This document shows positions 1-5,370 of a stretch of DNA of 6,097 bases, piece after piece. The stretch comes from DATBGO01 sp050011895 (GTDB lineage: Bacteria > Actinomycetota > Actinomycetes > Streptosporangiales > Streptosporangiaceae). The number at the start of each line of letters is the position of its first letter. Positions within the stretch are counted from its first letter, which is position 1. The notes under the pieces are model-generated. The model did not search any database. It was given only the letters and a program-made list of their open reading frames with translations, and was not told where the DNA came from. The translations under genes were made by a program, and so were the position numbers. Where the stretch lies: contig JBEKIF010000141.1 in assembly GCA_050011895.1 (NCBI GenBank), forward strand, positions 1-6,097, written 5' to 3'.

Positions 1-137
1 CTGCCGTCTTTGTCGCGCACGATCACCGCGATCGCGTCCGGCTGGATGATCAGGTCTTGAGCCAGCCGGCGTGCCTCGCCGGCGGCGGCTTCCGCGGTCG
101 TCTCATCCGGGTATCCGATAGCGATCAGATCAGCCAT
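1..137 (-). CDS. DUF1269 domain protein, N-terminal part (cut by window edge)
   Basis: The first 45 codons of a protein that continues beyond the left edge. The ATG is at 137-135 and the protein opens MADLIAIGYPDETTAEAAAG, followed by an EARRLAQDLIIQPDAIAVIVRDKDG-like stretch. This is the characteristic opening of DUF1269 proteins, usually small membrane-associated proteins with a glycine-rich hydrophobic core further on; that core is not in the window. The start is supported by a purine-rich Shine-Dalgarno (AAAGGGG) about 7 nt upstream. A TCACCC-N6-GGGTGA dyad ends 62 bp upstream of the ATG and a 12-bp palindrome lies 24 bp upstream, so the gene probably has its own promoter. The molecular function of the family is not established; the stress role is inferred from the neighbours only. 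Confidence 0.85.
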   Translation of the reverse strand, partial: MADLIAIGYPDETTAEAAAGEARRLAQDLIIQPDAIAVIVRDKDG

Positions 138-161
138 GATTAGGCCCCTTTCTCATGCGTT

Positions 162-173
162 GTTAGGCCTAAC
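162..173. repeat. 12-bp perfect palindrome upstream of DUF1269
   Basis: GTTAGGCCTAAC reads identically on both strands and lies 24 bp before the DUF1269 start codon. A second TTAGGCC occurs at 140-146, beside the ribosome binding site. It sits between the dyad at 200-217 and the gene, so it could be an operator or only a leader structure. No protein is known to me to bind it. Confidence 0.4.
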
Positions 174-199
174 CCTGCTATCGGCGTCCCGTCCAGTCC

Positions 200-217
200 T
201 CACCCACTCGCGGGTGA
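200..217. promoter_or_regulatory. TCACCC-N6-GGGTGA dyad, copy 1 (upstream of DUF1269)
   Basis: The plus strand reads TCACCC-ACTCGC-GGGTGA. The arms extend by one more pair (C199, G218), giving 7-bp arms. It ends 62 bp upstream of the DUF1269 ATG at 137. The same 12 fixed bases and the same 6-bp spacer occur at three other places in the window, each upstream of a start codon, so it is best read as a binding site for a dimeric regulator. It abuts the end of the P-type ATPase remnant. Confidence 0.7.
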
Positions 218-218
218 G

Positions 219-361
219 TTCTTCTTCTTTAGGCGGCAGAGCCGTGGATCGCATGCTCGATCGCCAAGCGTGCGCCTTCCCGCCCGCGCAGCGGTCAGCC
301 CCACGGCCGCATCGACGTCCAAAGCCGCGATCACCTCGTCGCGGGAACGCGAATACCAGTT
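219..361 (-). pseudogene. Remnant of a cation P-type ATPase N-terminus
   Basis: On the minus strand, starting near 361, one frame reads NWYSRSRDEVIAALDVD and then AAVGLTAARAGRR. This resembles the Cation_ATPase_N domain at the start of P-type cation ATPases (pattern W-x(4)-DEV-x(2)-LxVD-x(3)-GL-x(3)-EA). After about 30 residues the family pattern (GPNALPP-KEE) continues in another frame as ALPPKEEE at about 219-242, so at least one frameshift separates the parts. No start codon with a good ribosome site precedes the fragment, and the rest of the roughly 900-residue pump is absent. The similarity stops next to the dyad at 200-217, as if a deletion had joined the fragment to the DUF1269 promoter. 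The call rests on recalled family patterns over a short stretch. Confidence 0.5.
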
Positions 362-582
362 CCGGCAGCCGCGGCCGACTGTCCCATGGCGTCGGCTTGC
401 ACCGCCATGTCCATGCCCTCCGATCCAGACAAAGGCTAACCCGGCTGGCCCTTGGGCCGAGCCCTGCTGGCCCGTGGTGCCGCCTGCGCCGGCTGATCGT
501 GGCTCCGAGCCTTCTGAGCCTGGCGCGCGTCCCCGCCAACCTGGCTGGCGCCCGCCTTGGCCTCTTCCTTCGCCTCGCCTCT

Positions 583-624
583 GGCTTCCGCCTTGGCTTG
601 CTTGGCTTCCGCCTTGGCTTGCTT
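583..624 (-). repeat. Two tandem 21-bp repeats in the PPK2 C-terminal tail
   Basis: A 21-bp unit occurs twice back to back (583-603 and 604-624, identical). It encodes two successive KQAKAEA-type heptads in the low-complexity Ala/Lys/Glu tail after the conserved PPK2 domain. The tail of about 65 residues is predicted to be disordered or helical and is positively charged overall. Being in frame, the repeat can change copy number by slippage without changing the reading frame. Confidence 0.75.
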
Positions 625-1110
625 GGCTGCGAACGGGTCGCTAGGGGTGCCCTTGGGCGCTTGAGTCTCGAGTTCACTCTTGACCACGAGCAATTGCTGC
701 CGCCTGTCCGCGGTCACTTCCGGGTACTGCGGATCGATCTCGATCAGGGTGTGCGCGAGAACCGCAGCCGTGCAGATGCGGGCGAACCACTTGCGGTCGG
801 CCGGTATCACATACCACGGTGCCCAAGGCGTGCTAGTGGCGGACAGCATCTCCGAGAACGCCTTCTGGTAGTCGTCCTCCTCCTCCGGCAGCTTCTGCCG
901 GTCAAGATTCTCGGCGTGCACCCGCACCACGAGGACTTCCTCGTAGTGGGACCGGTTGAAGATCCCGATGTCGCCACGCGCGGGCAGCCGCCAGGCATAC
1001 CGCCACAGGTAGTCGTGGTCAAGTTCCTCGGCCGACGGCACCTTGAAGCCGCTCACGTGCACGCCCTGCGGGTTCACTCCGCTCATCACATGGCGGATCG
1101 TCCCGTCCTT

Positions 1111-1118
1111 CCCCCCCC
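1111..1118 (-). other. G8 homopolymer at the PPK2 Walker A codons (frameshift site)
   Basis: Eight consecutive Cs on the plus strand (Gs in the gene) lie in the codons for the P-loop. Removing one base joins LQALDA to GGKDGTIR in a single frame, which matches the family motif exactly. It may be a true mutation, a slippage-prone on/off site, or a base-calling error. Confidence 0.85.
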
Positions 1119-1504
1119 GCATCCAGCGCCTGCAGGCACATCAGCACGCCGTAGGTATCCTGGGCGGCCAGCCGCGCCTGATAGTCCGCCAGCAGCGCGA
1201 TACCTGTCCTCAGCAGCTGCCTGCCGTCTTTCTTCTTCAGGAAGCCCGCCTTATAGCCCGGGTCGAAGTCCTTGGCCAGGTCCACCTTCGACCCCGGCTT
1301 GACCCGCAGCGGCTTGATCAACTCCGCGATACGCTTGGCTCTCTTGTCGGCCATCGTCGTCAGTCCTTTCTCCGTCGGGTGAACATGCCTCGGGCCCCGC
1401 CCAGCCCACAAGCAACACCGGAACGCGCCACAACACAGCTGAGGCGGGGCTCGCGGACCAGGGCCGCGAATACGAACGCCGAGACGACCGCGCCGGCTGC
1501 CGTG

Positions 1505-1630
1505 CTACGCAGCCTCGGCTTTACCTCCGTACGCCGCGAGCGCGTAGATCACAAGCGCGCCGAGGGCAACGCCCGCCAGGCCCAGCACGATGACCGCGAC
1601 AGCTACCCACCTTCCGCCACGCCTATCCAT
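1505..1630 (-). CDS. 41-residue single-pass membrane protein
   Basis: A short gene with ATG at 1630-1628, TAG at 1507-1505 and a strong ribosome site (GGAAGGGA) about 6 nt upstream. The product begins MDRRGGRW with three arginines, followed by one uninterrupted hydrophobic helix at about residues 8-32 (VAVAVIVLGLAGVALGALVI core) and a short tail ending GGKAEAA. The basic N-terminus predicts the N-terminus inside the cytoplasm. It resembles no family I can name. It lies 150 bp upstream of PPK2 on the same strand and overlaps the end of the 36-residue ORF, so the three may share a transcript driven from the region of the dyad at 1775-1792. The clean helix plus the good ribosome site make a real gene more likely than chance. 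Confidence 0.65.
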   Translation of the reverse strand: MDRRGGRWVAVAVIVLGLAGVALGALVIYALAAYGGKAEAA

Positions 1631-1713
1631 GATCGTTCCCTTCCGGGACGCTGATATTGCGCTCTGGGCTTGCCCGGCGAGGACCGTGCGGCATATTGCC
1701 GCGTGACCGTCAT
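1603..1713 (-). CDS. Possible 36-residue basic leader peptide or small protein
   Basis: ATG at 1713-1711 is preceded by AGGAG with 9-nt spacing, a convincing ribosome site. The product (MTVTRQYAARSSPGKPRAQY and 16 more residues) is rich in Arg, Pro and Gly and matches no family I know. Its stop (1605-1603) lies 28 nt inside the 41-residue membrane protein gene, allowing translational coupling. Its start lies 61 bp downstream of the perfect palindrome at 1775-1792, close to the spacing seen at the other three dyads; this is the main reason to take it seriously. It could equally be untranslated leader. The same frame extends upstream to ATG 1824, but that start would place the dyad inside the coding region. 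Confidence 0.35.
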   Translation of the reverse strand: MTVTRQYAARSSPGKPRAQYQRPGRERSWIGVAEGG

Positions 1714-1730
1714 GTGCTGCCGCTCCTGTT

Positions 1731-1766
1731 CGAGACGCCTTTCCTGATTTTTTTCGAGCCGTCTCG
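1731..1766 (-). other. Leader inverted repeat with a large A-rich loop
   Basis: Arms CGAGACG (1731-1737) and CGTCTCG (1760-1766) can pair around a 22-nt loop that carries seven As on the minus strand. The structure lies between the dyad at 1775-1792 and the AGGAG ribosome site of the 36-residue ORF. It could affect translation or be incidental. It is not a good intrinsic terminator: on the plus strand the T run is inside the loop, not after the stem. Confidence 0.25.
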
Positions 1767-1774
1767 GGGTGTCG

Positions 1775-1792
1775 TCACCCTCGCGAGGGTGA
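1775..1792. promoter_or_regulatory. TCACCC-N6-GGGTGA dyad, copy 2 (perfect palindrome)
   Basis: TCACCCTCGCGAGGGTGA is a perfect 18-bp palindrome and the most symmetrical of the four copies. It lies between the 3' end of the LuxR-type gene and the minus-strand small ORFs, ending 61 bp from ATG 1713 and 144 bp from ATG 1630. It is the likely control site of the 36-aa/41-aa/PPK2 transcript. The remaining stretch 1793-1899, up to the regulator's stop codon, shows no convincing gene or terminator. Confidence 0.75.
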
Positions 1793-1899
1793 TTCCCGCC
1801 CATTCCAGCGGCTTTGGCGGTCACGGCGGCGCCGCTCGCTGCAGCAGACCTCAGTGCAGAACCATCTGGAACAGCTGCTGACTCACGGCAGGCGCAGGC

Positions 1900-4566
1900 T
1901 CAGAGCAGGCGCAGGTCGACGGCCCGCTCGACGGCCTCCGAGCGCGACGTCACCCCGAGTTTCTGATAGATCGACCGGAGATGAGTTTTTACCGTGTTGC
2001 GCGAGATGTAAAGAGTGGCGGCCATCTGCAGATAGGTGCTGGCTGGCAGGAGCTTCAGGATGCGCAACTCGGCAGTGGTCAGCGGCTCGGCAAGCACGTG
2101 ACCGGACCAGAACGCGTCCGCCTGGACGGCGCGCACCTCGAGAGCCGCGACGATCAGGTGCTCGGTGAACGGGTCCGGTCGCATTGGTGTCGAATGCTCG
2201 ACCAGGTAGCTCGTCACCTGGGGGGCGGTCGTGACGACCGTGTTGACGAAGCCCTCCTGGCGAGCCATCTGGACGGCACCGCCCAGGATGCTGGCGGTCA
2301 TGGGGTCACCGCGCTCGATCGCCGCCGCGGTCAGGAGTAGCTGGCGCACCAGCGCGCGCCGCGGTGTCAGGCCGCCCAGTGACGGCGCCTGCAAGTATTC
2401 GTGCGCGGCGTGGTGATCGCCCGCACCAAGCGCGATCCTGGCCAGCAGCAGATCGCGGCTGGCGGCGGGCAGCCTGGCGGCCAGCTCAAGGGGGGAGCGC
2501 AGGTCGCCGAGCGACAGGCGCATCAGCGCCTCAAGCTCATCGGCCCGCGCTAGCAGCACCGGCCCGGTCCCGGCCAGGACAAGACGCGCCGCCTCGACGG
2601 TGGCCAGCGCGTCGCGGACCTGCCCGCGGGCGGCCCAGATCCCGGCCCGGTCGAGCAGCGCGAGGAACTCGAAGATGGGCCGCCGCCGCTCGGTTATCGA
2701 GAGCGCTCGCTCGGTGAGCTGCTCCGCGGCGCCGAGGTCCCGCCGCTCCAGCGCCAGGCCGGCCAGGACGCGCAGGTAATCCACGGCGAAGAAATGCTGG
2801 TCAAATCCCAGCCGCCGGGCAGCTACCTCGGCGGCCCGGGCGGCAGTGGCGGCTTCAGCGAGGCGGCCGGACTCGAACCAGGCCAGCGCCCGCGCGCCGG
2901 GTACCAGCACCAGCCTGGCCGGTTCGCTGAGCTCGGGCATCGCCAGAGCCGCGGCTGCCTCACGCTCCACGGCCTGGAAGTCTTCCAGGCACGGATAGAC
3001 ACGCAGCAAGATCAGCGGGACAGCAGTGTTCCAATCGTCGGTGAGCCGCGCCCGCTCCTGGATAGCGCGTGCCGCGAGGGCCGCGCCCACGGCCTCGTGG
3101 AGCTGGCCGATCTGCCCGTAATGAAATGACCGCATCGCCGCGAACCTGGCCGCCAGCCTCGACTCGGGCGGGATCGGCGGCTGCGCGTGCTCGAGCAGGT
3201 CAAGGTACTCGCCGCCGCGGGCGGTGTCACCTGACGTCAGCAGGTCAGCCGCCAGGGCCAGCAGCCGGTCCGGGGCATCCGCAAGCAGCGATGGATCGAC
3301 CGTGCTGAGATCCAGGGTGGCCGGGAGGACCGGATTGTGCAGGAAGTCGGTCACGACCCGGTCCTGCATGATGGCCAGCGCCCGGTCGGCCTGCTGCGCC
3401 GCAATGAAGTGGCGGGCCGCACGCCGCGTGTCACCGGCTGACTCGCACCATTCGGCGGCCCGCAGCTGGGCCGCCTTCTCGCGATCCCGGTCCCTGGCGC
3501 GCAGCTCAGCGCGCAGCACCTGGCGCACCAGATGGTGATACCGGAAGCTGGTCCGCTCCTCATCGAGAGCCACCAGGAAGAGGTTGGCCGCGTCGATGCT
3601 GCGCAGCAGCGCCGCCGCGTCCTGCCTCCCGGTGACGGCTGCGCAAGCGCCCTCGGTCAGCTCGCCGAGCACGGCGGTATCGAGCATGAACTGGGCAACC
3701 TCGGGTGACTGCCGCTCGAGGACCTCAGAGATGAAGTACTCGGCGATCGCATGGGTACGGACGTCAAGCGCCTGTGCGGCCTGGACCGGGTCGCTAGCAC
3801 CGCGCAGGGACAGCGCCGCCATCTGCAGGGCCGCGGCCCAGCCCTCGCTTCGCTGGTGAAGCAGCGCCAGGTCAGCATCGGCGACCTCAACACCGAAGTT
3901 CGCCAGCAGGCCGCGGCTCTCGGCCAGCGAGAAATACAGCTCACGGTCGCGGAGCTCACACAACTCGCCGGCCATCCGCAGCCTGTGCAGCCGCAGCGGA
4001 GGGTCGAACCGGCTGGACAGCACCAGCTGGGCGGTCTCAGCCGGCCAGCGCTCGACAAGATCGGTCATGCTCCGGCCGGCCGTGGCTGCCGCGGTATGGA
4101 AGTCGTCAACGACGATCACCGACCCGGCGGGCAGCCTGCCGGCGTCGTTCGCAATCGACGCGGTGACGTCCGCCGACATGACACCGTCCATCGCCAGCAG
4201 GCCGGCAGCATCGGCGCCGAACCACGGCGCCACCACCCGGGCGGCCTCGATGAAGCCGGCCCAGAAGCGGACCGGATCAGCGTCTGCCTCATCACAAGAC
4301 AGCCAGGAAGTGAGGCCAGGTGGCCTGGCCGCCGCCCAGCTCGACAGCAGCACGCTCTTGCCCGCTCCGGCCGACCCCACGACAACGGTCAGGCGCTTGC
4401 CAGCCCCCGCCATCAGCCGGGCATGCAACACCGATCTTGTGACCAGCGTCGCGGGCAGCGTCGTCGGCCGGAACTTGGTCAGCGCGAAACGTGCGCCGCG
4501 CCGAGCCGCCGCGTCCTCTATCACAACACGTCGATCCGGTAATTTCCGCTGGTCCGAGAGAGACAT
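1900..4566 (-). CDS. LuxR-family transcriptional regulator, large ATP-binding (LAL/MalT-like)
   Basis: A complete 888-residue protein, the usual length for LAL regulators: an N-terminal STAND-type ATPase, a long helical sensor region and a C-terminal DNA-binding domain. The conserved opening ALTKFRPTTLPATLVTRSVL is at residues 28-47. Walker A is GSAGAGKS (64-71) and Walker B is VIVVDDFH (150-157). The MalT-type sensor stretch LVLSSRFDPPLRLHRLRMAG is at 181-200. The middle (about 250-800) is Ala/Leu/Arg-rich and helical, as in TPR-like repeats. The last 65 residues form a LuxR/GerE HTH (LTTAELRILKLL, then YISRNTVKTHLRSIYQKLGV, then SRSEAVERA). It is presumably a cytoplasmic activator switched by ATP and an unknown ligand. 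ATG 4566 gives the longest frame but its ribosome site is weak. The dyad copy 3, 72 bp upstream, suggests autoregulation or shared control with the divergent 72-residue gene. Confidence 0.95.
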   Translation of the reverse strand: MSLSDQRKLPDRRVVIEDAAARRGARFALTKFRPTTLPATLVTRSVLHARLMAGAGKRLTVVVGSAGAGKSVLLSSWAAARPPGLTSWLSCDEADADPVRFWAGFIEAARVVAPWFGADAAGLLAMDGVMSADVTASIANDAGRLPAGSVIVVDDFHTAAATAGRSMTDLVERWPAETAQLVLSSRFDPPLRLHRLRMAGELCELRDRELYFSLAESRGLLANFGVEVADADLALLHQRSEGWAAALQMAALSLRGASDPVQAAQALDVRTHAIAEYFISEVLERQSPEVAQFMLDTAVLGELTEGACAAVTGRQDAAALLRSIDAANLFLVALDEERTSFRYHHLVRQVLRAELRARDRDREKAAQLRAAEWCESAGDTRRAARHFIAAQQADRALAIMQDRVVTDFLHNPVLPATLDLSTVDPSLLADAPDRLLALAADLLTSGDTARGGEYLDLLEHAQPPIPPESRLAARFAAMRSFHYGQIGQLHEAVGAALAARAIQERARLTDDWNTAVPLILLRVYPCLEDFQAVEREAAAALAMPELSEPARLVLVPGARALAWFESGRLAEAATAARAAEVAARRLGFDQHFFAVDYLRVLAGLALERRDLGAAEQLTERALSITERRRPIFEFLALLDRAGIWAARGQVRDALATVEAARLVLAGTGPVLLARADELEALMRLSLGDLRSPLELAARLPAASRDLLLARIALGAGDHHAAHEYLQAPSLGGLTPRRALVRQLLLTAAAIERGDPMTASILGGAVQMARQEGFVNTVVTTAPQVTSYLVEHSTPMRPDPFTEHLIVAALEVRAVQADAFWSGHVLAEPLTTAELRILKLLPASTYLQMAATLYISRNTVKTHLRSIYQKLGVTSRSEAVERAVDLRLL

Positions 4567-4725
4567 CCGTAAGTGAATCCGTCATGGAATGTTGGGGCAA
4601 GTGACGAAGGTCACCGAGGGCGTGGCGATGGTCCCGTCTCACCCTCAGGCGGGTGATGACGCAGACCTCGCCCGGCGAGCATGCTGGCGGCACGCTGAAC
4701 CAGCGGACTGCGAGGCGCAACCCCA
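4567..4725. promoter_or_regulatory. Divergent intergenic promoter region
   Basis: A 159-bp gap separates the leftward regulator gene from the rightward 72-residue gene. The TCACCC dyad sits almost exactly in its centre (72 bp to one start, 69 bp to the other). No clear -10/-35 hexamers stand out on either side, as is common for activator-dependent or alternative-sigma promoters in high-GC actinomycetes. Confidence 0.6.
4639..4656. promoter_or_regulatory. TCACCC-N6-GGGTGA dyad, copy 3 (shared divergent site)
   Basis: The plus strand reads TCACCC-TCAGGC-GGGTGA. It lies 72 bp upstream of the regulator ATG (4566) and 69 bp upstream of the GTG at 4726. The second distance equals that of copy 4 to the SulP start, so one bound protein could serve both directions. 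Confidence 0.7.
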
Positions 4726-4944
4726 GTGCGATCACACACATATGAGATCACTTTCACGGGCCAGGCAGGCACCACGCTGCGCGCGGAATTCGACGACTGC
4801 GAAGTCACCACAGGCTCAGGCACGACAACCCTCCGCGCACAGCTGCCAGATCAGGCCGCCCTCACCGGCCTGGTGCAGCGGATCACCGGCCTCGGGCTTG
4901 AACTGATCCACCTGCGGCTGCTGGCGCCGCCAGCCGAGCCATGA
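4726..4944 (+). CDS. Hypothetical 72-residue protein
   Basis: Starts with GTG at 4726 (MRSHTYEITFTGQAG) and ends with TGA at 4942-4944. A modest ribosome site (GAGG) lies about 10 nt upstream; the ATG at 4742 is out of frame. The sequence alternates likely strands (YEITFTG, LRAEFDDCEV, TTTLRAQL), then a helix (QAALTGLVQRITGLG), then a last strand (LELIHLRLL), consistent with a small beta-alpha-beta fold. It is soluble, with no signal peptide or membrane segment. I recognise no named family. The stop overlaps the next possible ATG as ATGA (4941-4944), a typical sign of translational coupling with the following gene. It is probably controlled from the dyad at 4639-4656. Confidence 0.75.
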   Translation: MRSHTYEITFTGQAGTTLRAEFDDCEVTTGSGTTTLRAQLPDQAALTGLVQRITGLGLELIHLRLLAPPAEP

Positions 4945-5367
4945 ATGATCTCGTGCAGATCTGGGCGCGGGATCCGTTCGCTGGAGGGCTGTCCTGCGGC
5001 GGAGGGCGGCTGGCGCCTTCGCCGGCCGCCCGCGCTGGCCCGAGAGCGGCCGAGCGAACTGGTCGGCTGGGTGCGCGGCTGGCAGCACCGGGCAGCGTCA
5101 GGAGCACGAGACGACGCCTATCTCCTCTACCCGCGCTCACGCGGGGTCTCGGTGAAGCTCCGCGCGGGCGGAACACTTGACGTGAAGGTGTACCGCGGGA
5201 GCCCGGGAACCCTCGATGTGGCAGGACAGGCCCGCGGCCGCCTGGAGGTCTGGCAGAAGTGGGCCTTTCCCTTTGACCGCCCTAGCCAGGACAGCGGCCG
5301 CCCAGCTGGCTGGAGACCCGTCAGCAAAAAGCGGCTAATCAGCCGGTTCTCGCTGGGCAGCGGATGA
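4945..5367 (+). CDS. Hypothetical protein, N-terminal portion ending at an in-frame TGA
   Basis: A 140-codon frame from ATG 4945 to TGA 5365-5367. From about residue 22 it looks like genuine protein: WRLRRPPALARERPSELVGW, then DAYLLYPRSRGVSVKLR, then GGTLDVKVYRGSPGTLDV and ARGRLEVWQKWAFPF. The strand-rich VSVKLR/LDVKVYRG section is vaguely like CYTH-type tunnel proteins, but I cannot assign a family. The Cys/Gly-rich first 20 residues are less convincing. ATG 4941, overlapping the previous stop as ATGA, opens MNDLVQIWARDPFAGG in another frame and looks more natural, so the true N-terminus may be there with a frameshift near 4980-5010. The same frame resumes directly after the TGA, so the gene is probably truncated by a nonsense mutation. 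Confidence 0.55.
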   Translation: MISCRSGRGIRSLEGCPAAEGGWRLRRPPALARERPSELVGWVRGWQHRAASGARDDAYLLYPRSRGVSVKLRAGGTLDVKVYRGSPGTLDVAGQARGRLEVWQKWAFPFDRPSQDSGRPAGWRPVSKKRLISRFSLGSG

Positions 5368-5370
5368 ATC

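Larger units (their letters stand above)
436..1354 (-). pseudogene. ppk2: Polyphosphate kinase 2 (PPK2), frameshifted and internally deleted
   Basis: PPK2 enzymes transfer phosphate between polyphosphate and nucleotides in the cytoplasm. The gene starts at ATG 1354 (MADKRAKRIAELIKPLRV) behind a GAGAAAGGA ribosome site. Residues 1-79 run to LMCLQALDA; the Walker A continuation GGKDGTIRHVMSGVNPQGV lies in the next frame. The cause is a run of eight Gs (plus-strand Cs 1111-1118); seven would restore DAGGKDGT. The shifted frame carries on with SAEELDHDYLWR, the Walker B-like IFNRSHYEEVLVVRV and WAPWYVIPADRKWFAR, all class III-like PPK2 motifs, to TAG at 436. Between NLDRQKLP and DDYQKAFSEML (near 875-886) about 60 residues present in relatives (the lid and the segment after it) are absent, in frame. 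The unslipped frame ends at 1019 after 111 residues. The C-terminal tail is Ala/Lys-rich. As written it should make no active kinase. Upstream small ORFs on the same strand suggest an operon. Confidence 0.9.

Noticed and set aside
136..1302. 388-codon plus-strand open frame antisense to PPK2
   Set aside because: Its translation is Arg/Pro/Leu-rich without recognisable motifs, and the opposite strand carries clear DUF1269 and PPK2 motifs; it is a GC-rich shadow frame.
1377..1382. Single GGGTGA upstream of the PPK2 start
   Set aside because: There is no TCACCC partner at the 6-bp spacing and it is only 22 bp from the ATG, so it is not counted as a fifth dyad. Isolated half-sites also occur inside the regulator coding region.
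1383..1504. Possible extra small gene between the membrane protein and PPK2
   Set aside because: One minus-strand frame has a short hydrophobic run (VVSAFVFAALV), but no start codon with a ribosome site supports it.
1731..1766. Stem with T7 as an intrinsic terminator for plus-strand transcription
   Set aside because: The T run is inside the loop, not after the stem, and no plus-strand gene ends nearby.
1888..1915. Two direct GCAGGCGCAGG repeats at the regulator's 3' end
   Set aside because: Short GC-rich repeats spanning the stop codon, with no third copy and no hairpin; likely chance.
3751..4542. 263-codon plus-strand frame inside the regulator gene
   Set aside because: It lies wholly antisense to the conserved ATPase domain of the LuxR-type regulator and shows no family motif.
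5365..5367. TGA as a selenocysteine codon
   Set aside because: No obvious SECIS-like hairpin follows directly, and the surrounding residues do not resemble a redox motif; a nonsense mutation is simpler.
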